From positions 3,036,820 to 3,100,819 of the forward strand of contig NC_090179.1 in the NCBI RefSeq assembly GCF_024679245.1: DNA of 64,000 nucleotides, given 5' to 3'. Made by a program: the position numbers and the translations under genes. Below the pieces are notes generated by a model. The model was not told where the DNA came from and did not search any database. It saw nothing but the letters and a program-made list of their open reading frames with translations. This document shows positions 45,306 through 57,800 of this stretch, piece after piece. Positions within the stretch are counted from its first letter, which is position 1. Each line of letters opens with the position of its first letter. The stretch comes from Pseudorasbora parva. Lineage: Eukaryota > Chordata > Actinopteri > Cypriniformes > Gobionidae.

Positions 45306-46442
45306 TAGGCCTGAACGATATTCTGTTTTAACATCGACATCGCGGTGTGCGCGTGAACGGTTGTAGCCCATGGTGTATTAAGAGAACGGCAGCACACAGT
45401 AAACACGAGTTTGTTGCTGGAGTGACCTGCACGTTCCTCATGCCTGCACAGTGATTGGTTCACTGTGCCACTGCTCACCGCTCACGGCCAAACATTATCT
45501 GCTAAAATGCGCGACGAAGAGAATCCGAAGTGGGGAAAAAAAGGTTTGTACCAGAAATCATCTTTTTGGGACTATTTTGGCTACATAAAGGAGGATGTTG
45601 AACAAAAAGAGGTACTTTGCATGGAGTGTCTTGTGGCCACAAAACAAGAAAACACCACCAATTTGTCTGGTCATTTAAAACGGCACCACAAAGATCTTTA
45701 CGACGAATACAAAGCAGGGCTCGACATTAACGCTTGTCCGGGACATGTGGGTGTTTTGAAGGTCAAGTGGAAGAGAATTTTACTTGACTGACGGACAAGA
45801 GTCTGATTAAAACAAAAAATAACTAGCGAATCACCAAAATGCAAGAATGATTGTGCATTCATTTAGTGTAAGTGGCGATCGATATTAGTGGATATTACAT
45901 ATTGAACTGATGATAATATGGTCGCGCTGTTCCCTCGTGCAGCCTCTCGAGGAGAAATCGCAACACTAGAGCGTTTTCCTGAATACCATCACGACTGAAA
46001 ATGACACTGATTTCATATGACAGCTCCATAAACAACTAATTAACATTCACTTAAAGTCACTTACATTTTAGATGCAATATTTAGTGTTGTTGTTCTATTT
46101 CAGCAGTGAAAATCGTTCACAGCAGACCCGTAACACGTCTCACTCATAGCAACAAGTGTGAACTATTCAGCGTTCGAATGAATCGTTTGAATGAACGACT
46201 CAGTGACTCGCTCATTAAGACGGTCACCTGCTGCCACCTACTGGAGGTTTAGTTTCATGTTTGCACATACTTTCCATCATTTCTTTTTGTCACTTGTAAT
46301 GAAGCTTGCTTATTAGTGAAATTATTAATATCACGGAATGGTATTGCCTTTAGCCTGGATTGATGGCTCTCAATATCGCAATATATATCGTTGGGGAAAA
46401 AAATATCGCAATGTAATTTTTTTCCAATATCCTGCAGCCCTA
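45306..46442 (+). mobile_element. hAT element with BED-finger fragment (1137 bp)
   Basis: The ends TAGGCCTGAACGATATT and the complement TAGGGCTGCAGGATATTGG are flanked by CTATTGAT at 45298-45305 and 46443-46450, a perfect 8-bp TSD. It carries a transposase N-terminal fragment. Confidence 0.85.
45507..45791 (+). pseudogene. hAT transposase N-terminal BED zinc finger fragment
   Basis: About 95 codons from the ATG at 45507. The frame reads SSFWDYFGYIKED, VLCMECLVATKQ, NTTNLSGHLKRHH: a BED-type finger (C-x2-C ... H-x4-H, with the family's aromatic residues) that would bind transposon ends. The catalytic and dimerisation parts are deleted, and a stop follows shortly after. It might compete with the full transposase, but that is speculation. 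Confidence 0.75.
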
Positions 46443-46636
46443 CTATTGATACAGCAAAGACAACTTTGGCAGTAGCCTATCGACCATACAGATCTATGGT
46501 ATTGACGGCAAAATGGGCTACAGAATACTTTGTTCTGTATTGACAGGTTTAATATTTCAAAATCGATAATTATGTTGTTTTTTATTATTACAATTAGGCC
46601 TATCTCTGCATTTATGTTAACCTACAGATCGACTTT

Positions 46637-46881
46637 CATGGATGGACTGCATTTATATAGCGCTTTTATCCAAAGCACTTTACATTTTGCCTCACATTCA
46701 CCCATTCATACACCGACGGCGATGTCAGCCATGTAAGGCGCCATCCAGCTCGTCGGGAGCAGCTGGGGTTAGGTGTCTTGCTCATGGACACTTCGACACT
46801 TGGTCAGGTGGAACCGGGGATTGAACCACCAACCTTCTGGTTTGTAGACAACCTACATGAACCTGAGCCGCTGCCGCCCTT
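46637..46881 (-). mobile_element. tRNA-derived SINE with L2-like tail
   Basis: On the minus strand it begins GGGCGGCAGCGGCTCAGG (A-box region), has the B-box-like GGTGGTTCAATCCCCGG, and ends AAAGCGCTATATAAATGCAG. It is flanked by TCGACTTT at 46629-46636 and 46882-46889. The 3' tail resembles that of L2 LINEs, which probably supply the reverse transcriptase. Confidence 0.8.
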
Positions 46882-49589
46882 TCGACTTTAAAACATGAAA
46901 ATGTCATGTGTGTGCGTGTCGCGTGAAAAATAGGCGTCTCTTCTATTTGAAGCATGCACGCGTTTTCCGCAGGCAGTATGCAAGCTCTAACCGGTTAACA
47001 TGGGAGCCGAAATAAAAACGGACACGCCACGCAGCCGAGACGCTCACGGCACGCTTGCAGTGTGTCCCCGGCCTAAGTGTCTCAGCCATGGCAGCCCTGA
47101 TTTCCACTTCTGTGGCTGTTTTACTCCACTTCATTACTGCGGCTGCAAAAGAAAATATATTAGATGGTGCATGAATAAACCACGTCTTACATCATTAAGG
47201 CCCCTACTACACGTTGTATTTACATTTTATCAATTAACAATTGCATGGATTCGCATACCTTTCCAAAATAAATACAATCGGTAAGATAAATTAGATATAT
47301 ACAGGTGCTTTTCAAATTAGAATGTCATGAAAAAGTTAATTTCAGGAATTTGACTAAACAGGTGAAACATATTATATAGACTCATTACATGCAAAGTGAG
47401 ATATTTCAAGCCTTTGTTATAATTTGTATGCTTATTGGCTTACAGCTTATGAACCCCCAATTTGAAAGTCTCAGAAAATTAGATTATATTTAAAAAAAAA
47501 TGTAAATACAGAAATGTTGGGCCTCTGAAAAGTATAATTATGCATATGTACTCAGCAAGGACGATTATAGGATTTAATAAATGGGGGACCAAGAGAATTA
47601 TTGAGGGGTGCCATGGGAAATCAGAAAATTAAACTGGATATAAATAATTTATTTAGAAAAATATTTAAATATTTGAAATGCCTAGTGCTTTAATATAGAC
47701 ACCACAGTTTTCTTCTAATACATAAAATTAAAATAAATTCTGCTTAAAAAAACAAGTAGAGTACATATGCATGATTATACTTTTCAGAGAGCCAACATTG
47801 CTGGATTTTAAATCCCCCTTTTTATCAATTTTGATGTAATATTCAAATTTTCTGAGATTTTGAATTTGTGGGTTTCATAAGCCATAATCAAAATTATAAC
47901 AAATAAAGGCTTGAAAATCTCTAACTTTGCATGTAATGAGTCTATATAATAAATTATTTTCACCTGTTAAAGGTCCAAAATGTAGGAATTTTGCAATAAA
48001 ATATTCCCATATCACTTGAACAGTGTTATATATTACCTGCAGTTGTGTACTTACAATATCCCAAAAGTCCCCAAAGATTTTTAATTTCAGAGAAATTTTA
48101 TATTATTGTCCGTCCCGGCATTTTTTTCCGCTTGTCGCCTGTCACTGACGTAATATCCACGTTCTCCCTGGTTTCCGCTGTACAGTAACCAGAGCCCTGT
48201 GATTGTAACCAAGGCGACAGACGTGGACAACTGTGTAGTTCGAAATGTCCATCTGCACGCTTGTTTCATTCAAAGATTATAGACCATGGCAAGCAGACTT
48301 TAGATTTTTTTTAAAAGGGATGTGGATCAACATCAGCGCTGTGTTTGAGATGTCGAGAGCTCTACGTCCCAGACTAACTTCCACTTGACGCTGCTCTTAC
48401 ATGTGCTTTATTAGACAGGTAAATGTACGTAAAACTAATCAATGCTATATAGTTTACCTAACGAAATGTTAGAATAGGATTCTGTATGTTATTCTAATGT
48501 TGAAATTACTGCTACTCTTATACAGAAAACTAACACATAAAATAACATTATAACTTACAATATACTAGTTTAGTTTGATCGTGTAACGGTTTGACCAGAT
48601 GAAATAGCGCTGCAAGTTTCATTCATCTAATAAAACGACCTGTGAGTAGTAATTCAGCTAGGGATGTCAACGATTAATCGATGATCGATAATTGTCGATA
48701 AGACTTATCGATCATCGATTAAGCAGGGTCATGGGCGTGCGTGCGGCTCAACCGCGAAACGGGAGGAAAAATGAAGCGAGCGTGCCCGAGTTCTATTTTT
48801 GGACCATTTTACAGCTGGAGTCACACCTTCATCATGACTGCAAGTTTGCATGTGCATTCGCAGCCTTTTGTTTTGGGCAAATGTAAGTTGTAATATTGTG
48901 TTTATATTGTGCAGGCCTATCTACAGCTGATTTATCTCATAAGGATGCATTTGGTTAATAATTAACGTTAGAGGCGAGCGGTAGTAAAAGCGTGGCGGTG
49001 ATCAGCTTCAGCAATGCACAGCTAATAATGACTGTGATTGGGACTGTCATATTACACAACATTAATGAGAACACTATTGTAATAAAACATCGTGATTGTT
49101 AAGTATTTGGGTTTATTTGCCGTGTGTTTCATTGCGTTGATCCAGGAAGAGCGCATGCACAACATGAGTCACACACTCTGACTCGCGCATGTAACTTAGT
49201 TCAAGTGCACTTGTGCATTCGCATCAGATTGTGCTGAAGTAATTTGTAATATTACATTTATTTTGTAACGTTATATATGTGATCAATCATATAGGATGCG
49301 CTTCTTTTAGCGAAATAAAACGCACTACCAAAGGCCTTTAGTCAGTGATGGCTAGCGGTTTTCATTCAGTGCTTCGGCTTTAGCACATACAGAGCAATGC
49401 ATAATAACTATGATTGGGACTGTCATATTATATAACAGAAATGAGAACACTATTTTAATAAATGGTTGTTAAGTCATTGGCCCTCATTTATCAAAAGTGC
49501 GTACACCAAATTTCCAGCGTACACCCAAACCCACAGTGACTTTGAGATTTATCAATATGGACGTTGGCGTACGGCACGCTCAAATCCTA

Positions 49590-49825
49590 CGCCAGCTCAG
49601 GAGGTGGTGTACGCACACTCACACACACACACACACACACACACGCTCAAATCCTACGCCAGCTCAGGAGGTGGTGTACGCACACTCACACACACGCACA
49701 CACACACACGCTCAAATCCTCCGCCAGCTCAGGAGGTGGTGTACGCACACTCACACACACGCACACACACACACACACACACACACGCTCAAATACTCCG
49801 CCAGCTCAGGAGGTGGTGTACGCAC
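49590..49825. repeat. Minisatellite with embedded (CA)n, four units
   Basis: CGCTCAAATCCTACGCCAGC, then TCAGGAGGTGGTGTACGCAC, followed by a CA run, repeats at intervals of about 66, 66 and 76 bp; the length differences lie in the CA runs. It causes three overlapping open frames that are not coding. Confidence 0.85.
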
Positions 49826-50554
49826 GTTTGAGTTAGAGCGAAAATGCGCAGAAAAACAAGTCCTAACACCACAAAACGCACTGACAAAGATATGCTATAT
49901 GACCCACTGTTAAAAACCACAACAACAACATTCAGTGTTTATTTTTGTGCAACATGAACGTCAATGTTTAATTTGTGTGACTTTACCAAAGCGTTTGATC
50001 TGTAGGCATATGTATTCCTCCAGTCGCGAACCTGTGCGCTATATCTGACATTTCAGGGTTAGGCCCGGCAGCTGCGCACGGACTGGGACTAAAATAATTC
50101 AGACTGACAAAATAATAAAAATGACCTTCTTCTTTTAAATAATAATAAAATCAATAAAAACGACATTCTTCTTCTAAATAACAAGCGTCATTAAGAATAA
50201 TAATCATAATAATAATATGAAGAATCTTACAAATTATGTAATTATTAATGTGAATGAATCTTACTCCACATCACATCATCATCACTATTGTACACCCCAA
50301 TACATGTGCGGTGATACGAAATTAAATGCTAATTGTTTCAAAACGTGCTGTAAAATAATGCATTGTGATGGTAATTTATCATCCAAACAGCTATTTAAAC
50401 TGCTGGAGTGCGCTTCTCAACCTCCACACTATTAAGAGTACTCATAATTTGGGTCCATTTTTTATTTTTGTAGGTGCCTTTAATCCCACTCTTTAAACTC
50501 CCAAATAAAACAATTTCGGGGTTTTTTTCCACTTCCCTGGTGATGGTCTTGATG

Positions 50555-50680
50555 GGCATGTCTCAATCATCTCACTAGTCCAGTAGTCAGGGCACTGATC
50601 AGGGAGTCAGCCCATTGACTTATGTCCTAATCAGTGCCCTGACTAGTGGACTAGTGATGAGAGGATTGAGCGCGCCCGAT
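50555..50680. repeat. Palindromic MITE-like hairpin
   Basis: TCTCAATCATCTCACTAGTC, then CAGGGCACTGATCAGGG, is answered by the complement CCTAATCAGTGCCCTGACTA ... GATGAGAGGATTGAG, leaving only about 25 bp of loop. Confidence 0.65.
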
Positions 50681-50780
50681 CTCCACGTCGGAGAAGTTTC
50701 GCTTCTTTGCCGTCTTCTGTTTGTCCATGGCGTAAAATGAGGGCATGGGGGAGGCGGAAAGTTGAATATATAGGGGCGTG

Positions 50781-52289
50781 CAAGGCCGGACTTACCATTG
50801 GGCTTGACTGGGCTCAAGCCCATGGGCCCCGCCCGATTTGGGGACCCGTCATTTTACGTTTGGTTTTTTCAATAATAAGTCAGTCATTTCATTTTTATTT
50901 TAAAGTTTGTGGAAAACTGGCAGCCAAAAGTGGCCCGCCAGTGATAATATCTGGCCCGCGTCCGCATCTGCCGAATCTGGCAGATTGTTTTAATAGCGGC
51001 TGGGTCTGAAACATATTTGCCAGTGTAACGGAAGCAAGGTTTTTTTTACGGTCTATGAGCCAAGCTAACGAGAACTGTGCAGGTAAACTCCTGTCATTTC
51101 AAGAGATGCTTTCCTCGTCTAGTGTGCAAGCGTGGTGTGAGCATGGCGTTTCTGTTGCGTGTCAGCCGCGGGGCGGCTGCCTGAGGGAAGCCCTATACAG
51201 CAAAGACAACGTCGGCAGTCGCCTATTGACCATACATATCTATGGTATTGACGGCAAAATAGGCTACAGAATATTTTATTCTGTATTGACAGGTTTAATA
51301 TTTCAAAATCGATTATTATGTTGTTTTTTTATTATTATAATTAGGCCTATATCTGCATTTATGTTAAGACTTTCACACATGAAAATGTCATTTATTAATA
51401 TGTATTCGTGTTAAAATGGCATATACATCTTTTCCTATTCTATTTTGCCTGAAAACGCTTCCAACACGCTCGCATGTCGCGTGAAAAATAGGTGTCTCTT
51501 TTATTTGAAGCATGCACGCGTTTTCCGCGCGGCTCGGACTGCACGTGTGACACAGGCAGTATGCAAGCTCTAACCGGTGGGAGCCGAAATAAAAACGGTC
51601 ACGCCACGCAGCCGAGACGCTCACGGCACGCTTGCAGTGTGTCTCCTGTGCGAAAAGACCCGAGTTCGAGCCCTGCCTGGAGCGGGCAGTGCGAAACTAG
51701 GTAGGCTACATCAACATACACTTATCAAATTTTTCTTTAGTGATCTTGCCTTCAAAATAATACGAAAAGCTTCAATCGGTGGTCATATAAATAAATTATC
51801 AGTTGGTTTTTTTTGACATGTAACACTATATACTTTACCAGTCACCGTTTGAAATTAGCTTTCCACTTCAAATAACGACTGGATCGATTATATTGTTAAG
51901 CCACCAGATGGCGACAAATTACTTTTAAAAAACATTTGTCATTGAATCGTTCATTCAGGAGATTCGTTCAAAGATGGTGATTAATCAATGAAACAGTTGT
52001 ATTTGATTGAGGAATTGAATCATTCATTCAAACCCAAAATTTTTTTTAAAAATAAATAATTCTGATTAATTTTTTTTTATAGACTTCAGCAATTAGCATA
52101 CATTATGTTATTTTGTTAAGTTGTTTGTTCAGAATCGTGATCTATATTTTTATTCTCAGTTTATCCAGAATTGTGTTGCTCTAATACATAGCTTGTGTAT
52201 CATTTTGTTCTATCTAACGTAATGTATAGAAGGTAGGGCCCGGAAGTGACTCAAGCCCAGGGGCCCCCACCACCCTAAGTCCTGCCCTG
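50781..52289. mobile_element. hAT element A (level 5), 8-bp TSD
   Basis: CAAGGCCGGACTTACC at the left, the complement of CAGGGCAGGACTTAGG at the right, flanked by GGGGCGTG at 50773-50780 and 52290-52297. It contains a Harbinger-like fragment at 51121-51645. Confidence 0.8.
51121..51645. mobile_element. Shorter relative of the 45130-47073 element
   Basis: It shares GTGTGCAAGCGTGG at the left, the TCTATGGTATTGACGGCAAA interior, and CACGGCACGCTTGCAGTGTG at the right, but lacks the hAT element and SINE found in the larger copy. The outermost GGCCGG bases are eroded. Confidence 0.6.
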
Positions 52290-52412
52290 GGGGCGTGTTA
52301 TTCTAATGACGATCGTTTTCAGCTGCGACATTTATGAAGGGCAGGTATTGCGTACACCTGGATTGCAGAGGTGTGCACAGCTTCATAAATCAGGCGATGA
52401 GAGGAGTGTAAG

Positions 52413-54833
52413 CTGGGCCGCATTAATGCACGGGCTTACCTGGGCTTAAGCCCAGGGCCCCGGGCTGGGGGAGGGCCCCCGATGATGGCGGAAAATATTG
52501 TAACCGGATTTTATAATATGTTGGCTGTCCCTTTAAAATTACGCTTTATCGCGTTGAATGCACACGCGGGCTTTGCAAGTCCTGCTCGAGAAATGTCAGT
52601 CAAACCCTCTCACTCAACGAACCCTGCAATCAACAGTCACAGTTGGAGCTTAGAGCTCAAAAAAATCAAGCCGGACCCTACCGAGCCCCTTCTTTTGTCC
52701 GAGCCCGGCCATGCCCGACACATTAACTGTAATTATGAGCCCGATTTAAACCCGACCATTTGTCAATACAAGGGCGTTCTGACGAAAAAAATGATCGAGC
52801 CTGTAATGAGCGCAGCGGACCGGTGTGACGCCGCTCAATAATCCGCAATCATCATGATCCCTCACCGGTAAAATTATGTTCGCTCAAAAGACGTATGTGA
52901 AAACTGGTGACACTTCTGTTAGATTCCGAGAGAAGCGCAGCCGCGCTGTATATCACTTCAAATAAAGCACAATAGAAACTACCAACATGCAAAATCGTAG
53001 TATTTCAGTAACCTATTAAGGTATAAAATAATAAAACAAAACGTGTTTAAAGTTGCATCAAAACTGTGCTAAAATATTCTGCCATGTAATATAGCAATAT
53101 AGCCTAAGGCATAAGCTGATAATATGATTTTTTTAATGCTCAAATAAATGTGAGCAATCTGCATTTATACTGAAATATAGGCGCTTATTTTGCTTTAACT
53201 TGTAAAGTAGCTACACAAACAACAATGTATCAATGCATCAATGTTTAAATGCATCAAATAAAATGTTGACTTCTGTCCTGATTATATCATTTAAATAAAT
53301 TCATATTCTTAGGGATTCAATAGAGAACACACTTTTTTCTTTTACTGAGTTTAATTTTTGACAGAACTGTTACAATTTATTTATTTTGACAACTAATTTA
53401 GAAAGTCTTTACTAACATTCAGTCTTTTCCTTTTCAGTTGCAAGGTTCAGAAACAGTCCTTACAGACTAACTCAGAACTGTTGAAGAGTTAATGGATTAT
53501 ATAAAATTCAAAAAAGATTGAATAATTTAGGCTATGTAGTTATCTGCATGTCTCATCCATGAAAGATGCAACAACAATGGAGAACAAGCTATTGGGTTTT
53601 TGAGAACCAGAACCAAGCTGACTGAGCAAGTTAAACTTTAGCTATAATGTAAGCCCCTTGCCTGGAGGTGGGGAATAACACTAAGAAAATGTCAAATTCA
53701 CTCAGTACTCCATGATCTAATTCACTATACTATCTCATTTACAATTAAGTACAAATTAACTGTATTTATTTGTGTTGTAGTCACTAAAACAGTCCAGTAT
53801 ATAATAGTCAAACTAATTTTTATGTTTTTATGATTTCTGTGCCACCGCAGAATGGTTGCTGGCCCCTGCCCGGCCACCCCTATAAAAAAAAATCCTGGCT
53901 CCGCCACTGTGTGACAGCAATGTCTCGTAATATAGTGCGCAAAACAGAAAAACAGCGCAAGATAAAGTAGAACATCAGAACAGAGATGGTGAAGGGGAAA
54001 AGGAATCACGTAGGTTGTGCAGGCTATAGCAGTAGCTATAGATATGATAGTCTATCAAAATAATTAACTCCTTTTAAACTTAACAACTTAGTTGAGCTCC
54101 CAGTAGTTAGCTAGCCACCACCACACTAGAGCTGTGGAAAAGCTGATACAAAAAGTTGTAATAAAAAATTTGATACAAAAAGTTGATACAAAAAAAATCA
54201 GCATAGGCTACATGTAATTAAATAGGCCTTATCATACGTTTCCTACGATAATCTTAAGAACATTTTGAGATGCCATGAATATTGAACTAAAATGTGTTTT
54301 TTACTATCTCTGTATTTAAAAAAAAAAAAAAACTTCACTTATATTTGTGTATATTATATAACAGACCTATAGATTTGGATGTTTTTAAATACCATTTATT
54401 CCCACAAAATAAAAGGCTTTGTGATTAAAAATCATAGCTATCAAAATCCAGTGTTCGGCATTTTGCGTACATGAGTTTTTGTTGTAGATGTCTATAAAAA
54501 AAAATAATAATAATTGTGTACTGTGCTAATTAATTGAGACTTCTTACAGGTTTTTGGCCTTGTCTGTTCCGTTGCTTCTATTACTCTCCCCTTTTTTGTA
54601 AGTCGCTTTGGATAAAAGCGTCTGCTAAATGATTAAATGTAAATGTAAAAAGATTGAGTAAAATTGAGAATGATTCAATGACAAATGCATATTTAACAGT
54701 CACTTGTTGCCACCTGGTGGGGTAAAAGGGGTGGGACCATAACTTTTAACGATTAATTATGCAGTTTCAATGGATGAAGGGCCCCTCAAGAGGTAAAAGC
54801 CCAGGGGCCCCTTATAGTCTTGATGCGGCTCTG
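52413..54833. mobile_element. hAT element B (level 5), 8-bp TSD
   Basis: CTGGGCCGCATTAATGCACG at the left and the complement of CAGAGCCGCATCAAGAC at the right, flanked by AGTGTAAG at 52405-52412 and 54834-54841. The subterminal GGGCTTAAGCCCAGGGCCCC recalls element A, so both are of one family. The 2.4-kb interior holds further decayed repeats and no intact gene. Confidence 0.8.
54540..54655 (+). repeat. L2/SINE-type 3' tail
   Basis: TGTAAGTCGCTTTGGATAAA, then AGCGTCTGCTAAATGAT with A/T-rich repeats: the 3' end shared by fish L2 LINEs and partner SINEs. Confidence 0.6.
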
Positions 54834-57800
54834 AGTGTAAGCATAATCTTACGCCAACATATACACCAGTTTCTACGCAAGATTGATAAATGAGGGCCAT
54901 TGGGTTTAGGTGTGTTCAGAGCGTTGTTCCTAGAGCGTGTGAACACCACGGGTCTCCCATTCTGAATATCAGCAACTCAATTCAAGTTCACTTGTTGCAT
55001 TTGCATCATTTTGTGAAGATAGATAACTTATAGTATTTTGTTAACTTTATATAAATCTGTTTAATCTAATATAGGAAGCTTTTTGTTGAGTTAAATAACA
55101 CGCTTGCAAAGAGCTTCAGTCAAACTTACCGGTGTTGATTCAGCGCATCAGCTCGCACAGCTCAAACAGCAACGCACGCCTAATAATAACTATGATTGGG
55201 ACTGTCACATTACATAACATTAATGAAAACAATATTTTAAAAATCATTCTGAATTAATTGGGTTTAGGTGACGTTTCAGCACGTTGTCCTTGGAAGAGCG
55301 TCCACACATTCTGAATAACAGATCTGAGGCGGCTTTGGTGTTGTATTAGGCCTACAGGTTATATTTGGTTATTTAATAAGTCATTTAATTAAATTATAAA
55401 TAACATTGACTAATTTTACAATCCCATAGCCCTTTGTTTAGATAAAAAAAAATCCTTTTCATTCATTTGGTGAAGAACATGGCGTTTTGAGCAGCATTGC
55501 ACATCCTGTCATGCTGTCGGCTATAAGCCACAGCTGTAGACGCATATTTCAGTATTACGGTTAACGATTAATCGATTAATTGATTGTTAATTTAATCGAC
55601 GATCGATCATGGGAATTTGAGAAAACTGACATCCCTAAATGTATTTCGATATTTTTACATTCACGGGACTCGCGTCACGTGTCTTGTAAGAGGTTAGCAA
55701 CCCCTAGCGGCAAAGAAATGTACATATTGGACCTTTAAGTTGAATTCCTAAAATGAATTGACTTTTCCACTATTCTAATTTGAGAAGCATCTGTATAAAC
55801 ATGAAAAAGGCAGTTACCTTTTACAACAGAGTAAAGAACGGTATCCTGGAAGGCTTTTTTGTCACTGCGACCCTGCCCCTTCATGTTGAAAGCAGCCATT
55901 AGGCTGTTGGTGAAAAGTCTGAGAAAAGATGCAAAAAATCATAGTGAGGTCAACATTCTACAACGCCTACATTCTACAAATATTCCTTTATGCTTGCATT
56001 ATTCCTAATGAATCATCTCTTTCTGCATTTATGCTTTGCTACGTGCAAACAGAGCAGGCAATGAGTACAAATTTAACTGCATAATTACATTCTATATTCT
56101 GAGCATGTGACAGTTGTTTAATACCTGTCCATTACTTTATGGACGCAGTCTTTGTTATTCCTCCCTCCCACCTTTGAGAGCTGGGACACCTGTACATGAC
56201 ACATGGAAAGCTACTCAATACATTATGAATAAACCAATGGTGTTGTAAATATACTGATTGTTACCAGATTGAGTTTAAATGGGAAATAGTCATGTTGACT
56301 CATCCATTCAATAACACATCCTATAAAGCTGTGTGGATGTTAACAGATGCTGCAAAAAACCTATTTTTTGCACAATATAGATAATTTAGACTTTTTGGAG
56401 AGTTGGAGGTCTAGTCTTATTGAATTTCTGTAGAAATCATACCCTTTGTTCCCAGAGGTTGCGTTCCTTGAGACGTGCCTCTTCTTCAGCAAAATCATCA
56501 AAGGTTTCTAGCCTAGCAACATGGACAGCAGAATTCAGCGGCTCATAGTGCCTTTCGACTCTTTTTATCTCATCAAGAATTTCAACTAGCTTTCCAAGCA
56601 CTGACTTCAGGTATTCTGTAGAAGAAAATACATTAATTTATTTGTGTTACTTTATGATTATTAAAGAATCATACAATAATAAATATTGACCATGGACGTA
56701 CTAGCTGGAGACATGGGGAATAAGCCTCTCTCGGACTGTGATAGCATTTGAACTCCACGCTGAGGTGTGCGAGAGTGCCTAGATCCTGAAAAAAACAAAA
56801 AAACAGTTGAAGGTCATTCAAATTTAAAGACAGCTGCTCCTGCAATAATGTCCATAAGTGAGGTAGGAGAGTTGACAACTATGAAGATTGTAACTAGATC
56901 AACACCTAGATCCTTAAAAATAAATGTTGAAGCTCAATAAAATAGTTTTTTTTGCTCTTGCAATAATGTCAATGAGTAAGATAGAAGGGTTGACAACTAT
57001 GAAGAATGAAATTGATCATGGACATGAAAAAAATAAAATAAAAATGTACTAGCCAATTCAATTTTTTTTTACTGACTTACTGGCTGACTCTGGACTAAAT
57101 GCTTCTGATGATTCAGACCTTGTGGGTGATGAGTTGGAAAAGAACATCCAGAAACTGAAAAAGGAACAGGATGGTTGAAATACTTTGTTTTGAACACAGA
57201 CGTAAAAATACTTTATATTCCATTTGCATTGTGAGCAAGTAGAAAAATAAAAGCATGAAATTACTGTCTGAAGATGCAGGACTCTCTGGTTGTCTAATGG
57301 TGGTGTTAGCCAGTTCTGGGGGTGCAGGTAACTCGATCAGCATTGCATTTTGTCCTGTGGTTGTTAAAAGAAATTCCAAAACCAGAAGCAGTACAGCAAC
57401 TTAAATGACAGAAAAATTCATATTGCCAACCATTCCCTGAAGTTTGATGACTGAATTATACCACTGGACCAGCCCAGCTATTTTACTCACCCTTATGTGA
57501 GAGCTTTGGAGGAGGAACTGGAAGCAACGCTGTATCCTCTAGACAAGAACATGCACAATGAAAATAATCACAGTAAGATAACGATGAATACTATTTCAGT
57601 TTACACAAACAACTTAAACTGTACTCACCCTTTTTTTTGTCTGGAAAGGACTCATCCTCCTCAGGAGACATATCAGACTCTGCCAATATTATATTTGCCA
57701 CTTATGATATGTAATGGTTTACATTGTACGCTCATTGTTTAATGCATGTTCTTAAATATGAACAAATGAATTACCTTGAACATAATCTTCAAATTTTCTT

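Larger units (their letters stand above)
45130..47073. mobile_element. Harbinger-like TIR element (1.9 kb) with nested insertions
   Basis: The ends GGCCGGAGACACACTGCAAG and the complement GGCCGGGGACACACTGCAAG are flanked by TAA on both sides (45127-45129 and 47074-47076), matching the TWA duplication of PIF/Harbinger. Inside sit a hAT element (45306-46442) and a SINE (46637-46881). A shorter relative without them is at 51121-51645. It lies in the last exon of the minus-strand DUF4806-type gene. Confidence 0.7.
49479..54898. mobile_element. TIR element GGCCCTCATTTATCA (level 4)
   Basis: GGCCCTCATTTATCA and its complement TGATAAATGAGGGCC are flanked by ATT on both sides (49476-49478 and 54899-54901). 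Flanks on either side read as one continuous copy of the level-3 repeat (AAGTCATT then GGGTTTAGG). It carries a minisatellite and two hAT elements. Confidence 0.65.
48659..55637. mobile_element. hAT-like element (level 3) with ~350-bp internal repeats
   Basis: The ends TAGGGATGTCAACGATTAAT and TGACATCCCTA are an inverted pair known from fish hAT elements. Inside, a unit with CTATGATTGGGACTGTCATA-type sequence recurs near 49025, 49405 and 55185. No clear 8-bp TSD survives. Confidence 0.55.
47971..55734. mobile_element. TTAA-flanked element (level 2)
   Basis: AGGTCCAAAATGTAGGAATT at the left and the complement of AGGTCCAATATGTACATTTC at the right, flanked by TTAA at 47967-47970 and 55735-55738. 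TTAA fits Kolobok or piggyBac. No transposase was seen in its own sequence. Confidence 0.65.
47302..55793. mobile_element. Outer TIR element (level 1) split by nested insertions
   Basis: The left end CAGGTGCTTTTCAAATTAGA and the complement of the right end, CAGATGCTTCTCAAATTAGA, lie next to TATA on both sides. 47340-47470 is inverted at about 47830-47965. Taking out 47971-55734 brings the TIR phrases AGGAATTTGACTAAACAGGT and AGGAATTCAACTTAACAGGT into alignment, so the original element was about 730 bp. Confidence 0.7.

Noticed and set aside
49466..49913. Three overlapping frames rich in HTHTHT
   Set aside because: CA-microsatellite translation inside a minisatellite.
51650..51720. tRNA-like GAGTTCGAGCCC segment
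   Set aside because: Only a B-box-like phrase; no cloverleaf. Probably a SINE scrap.
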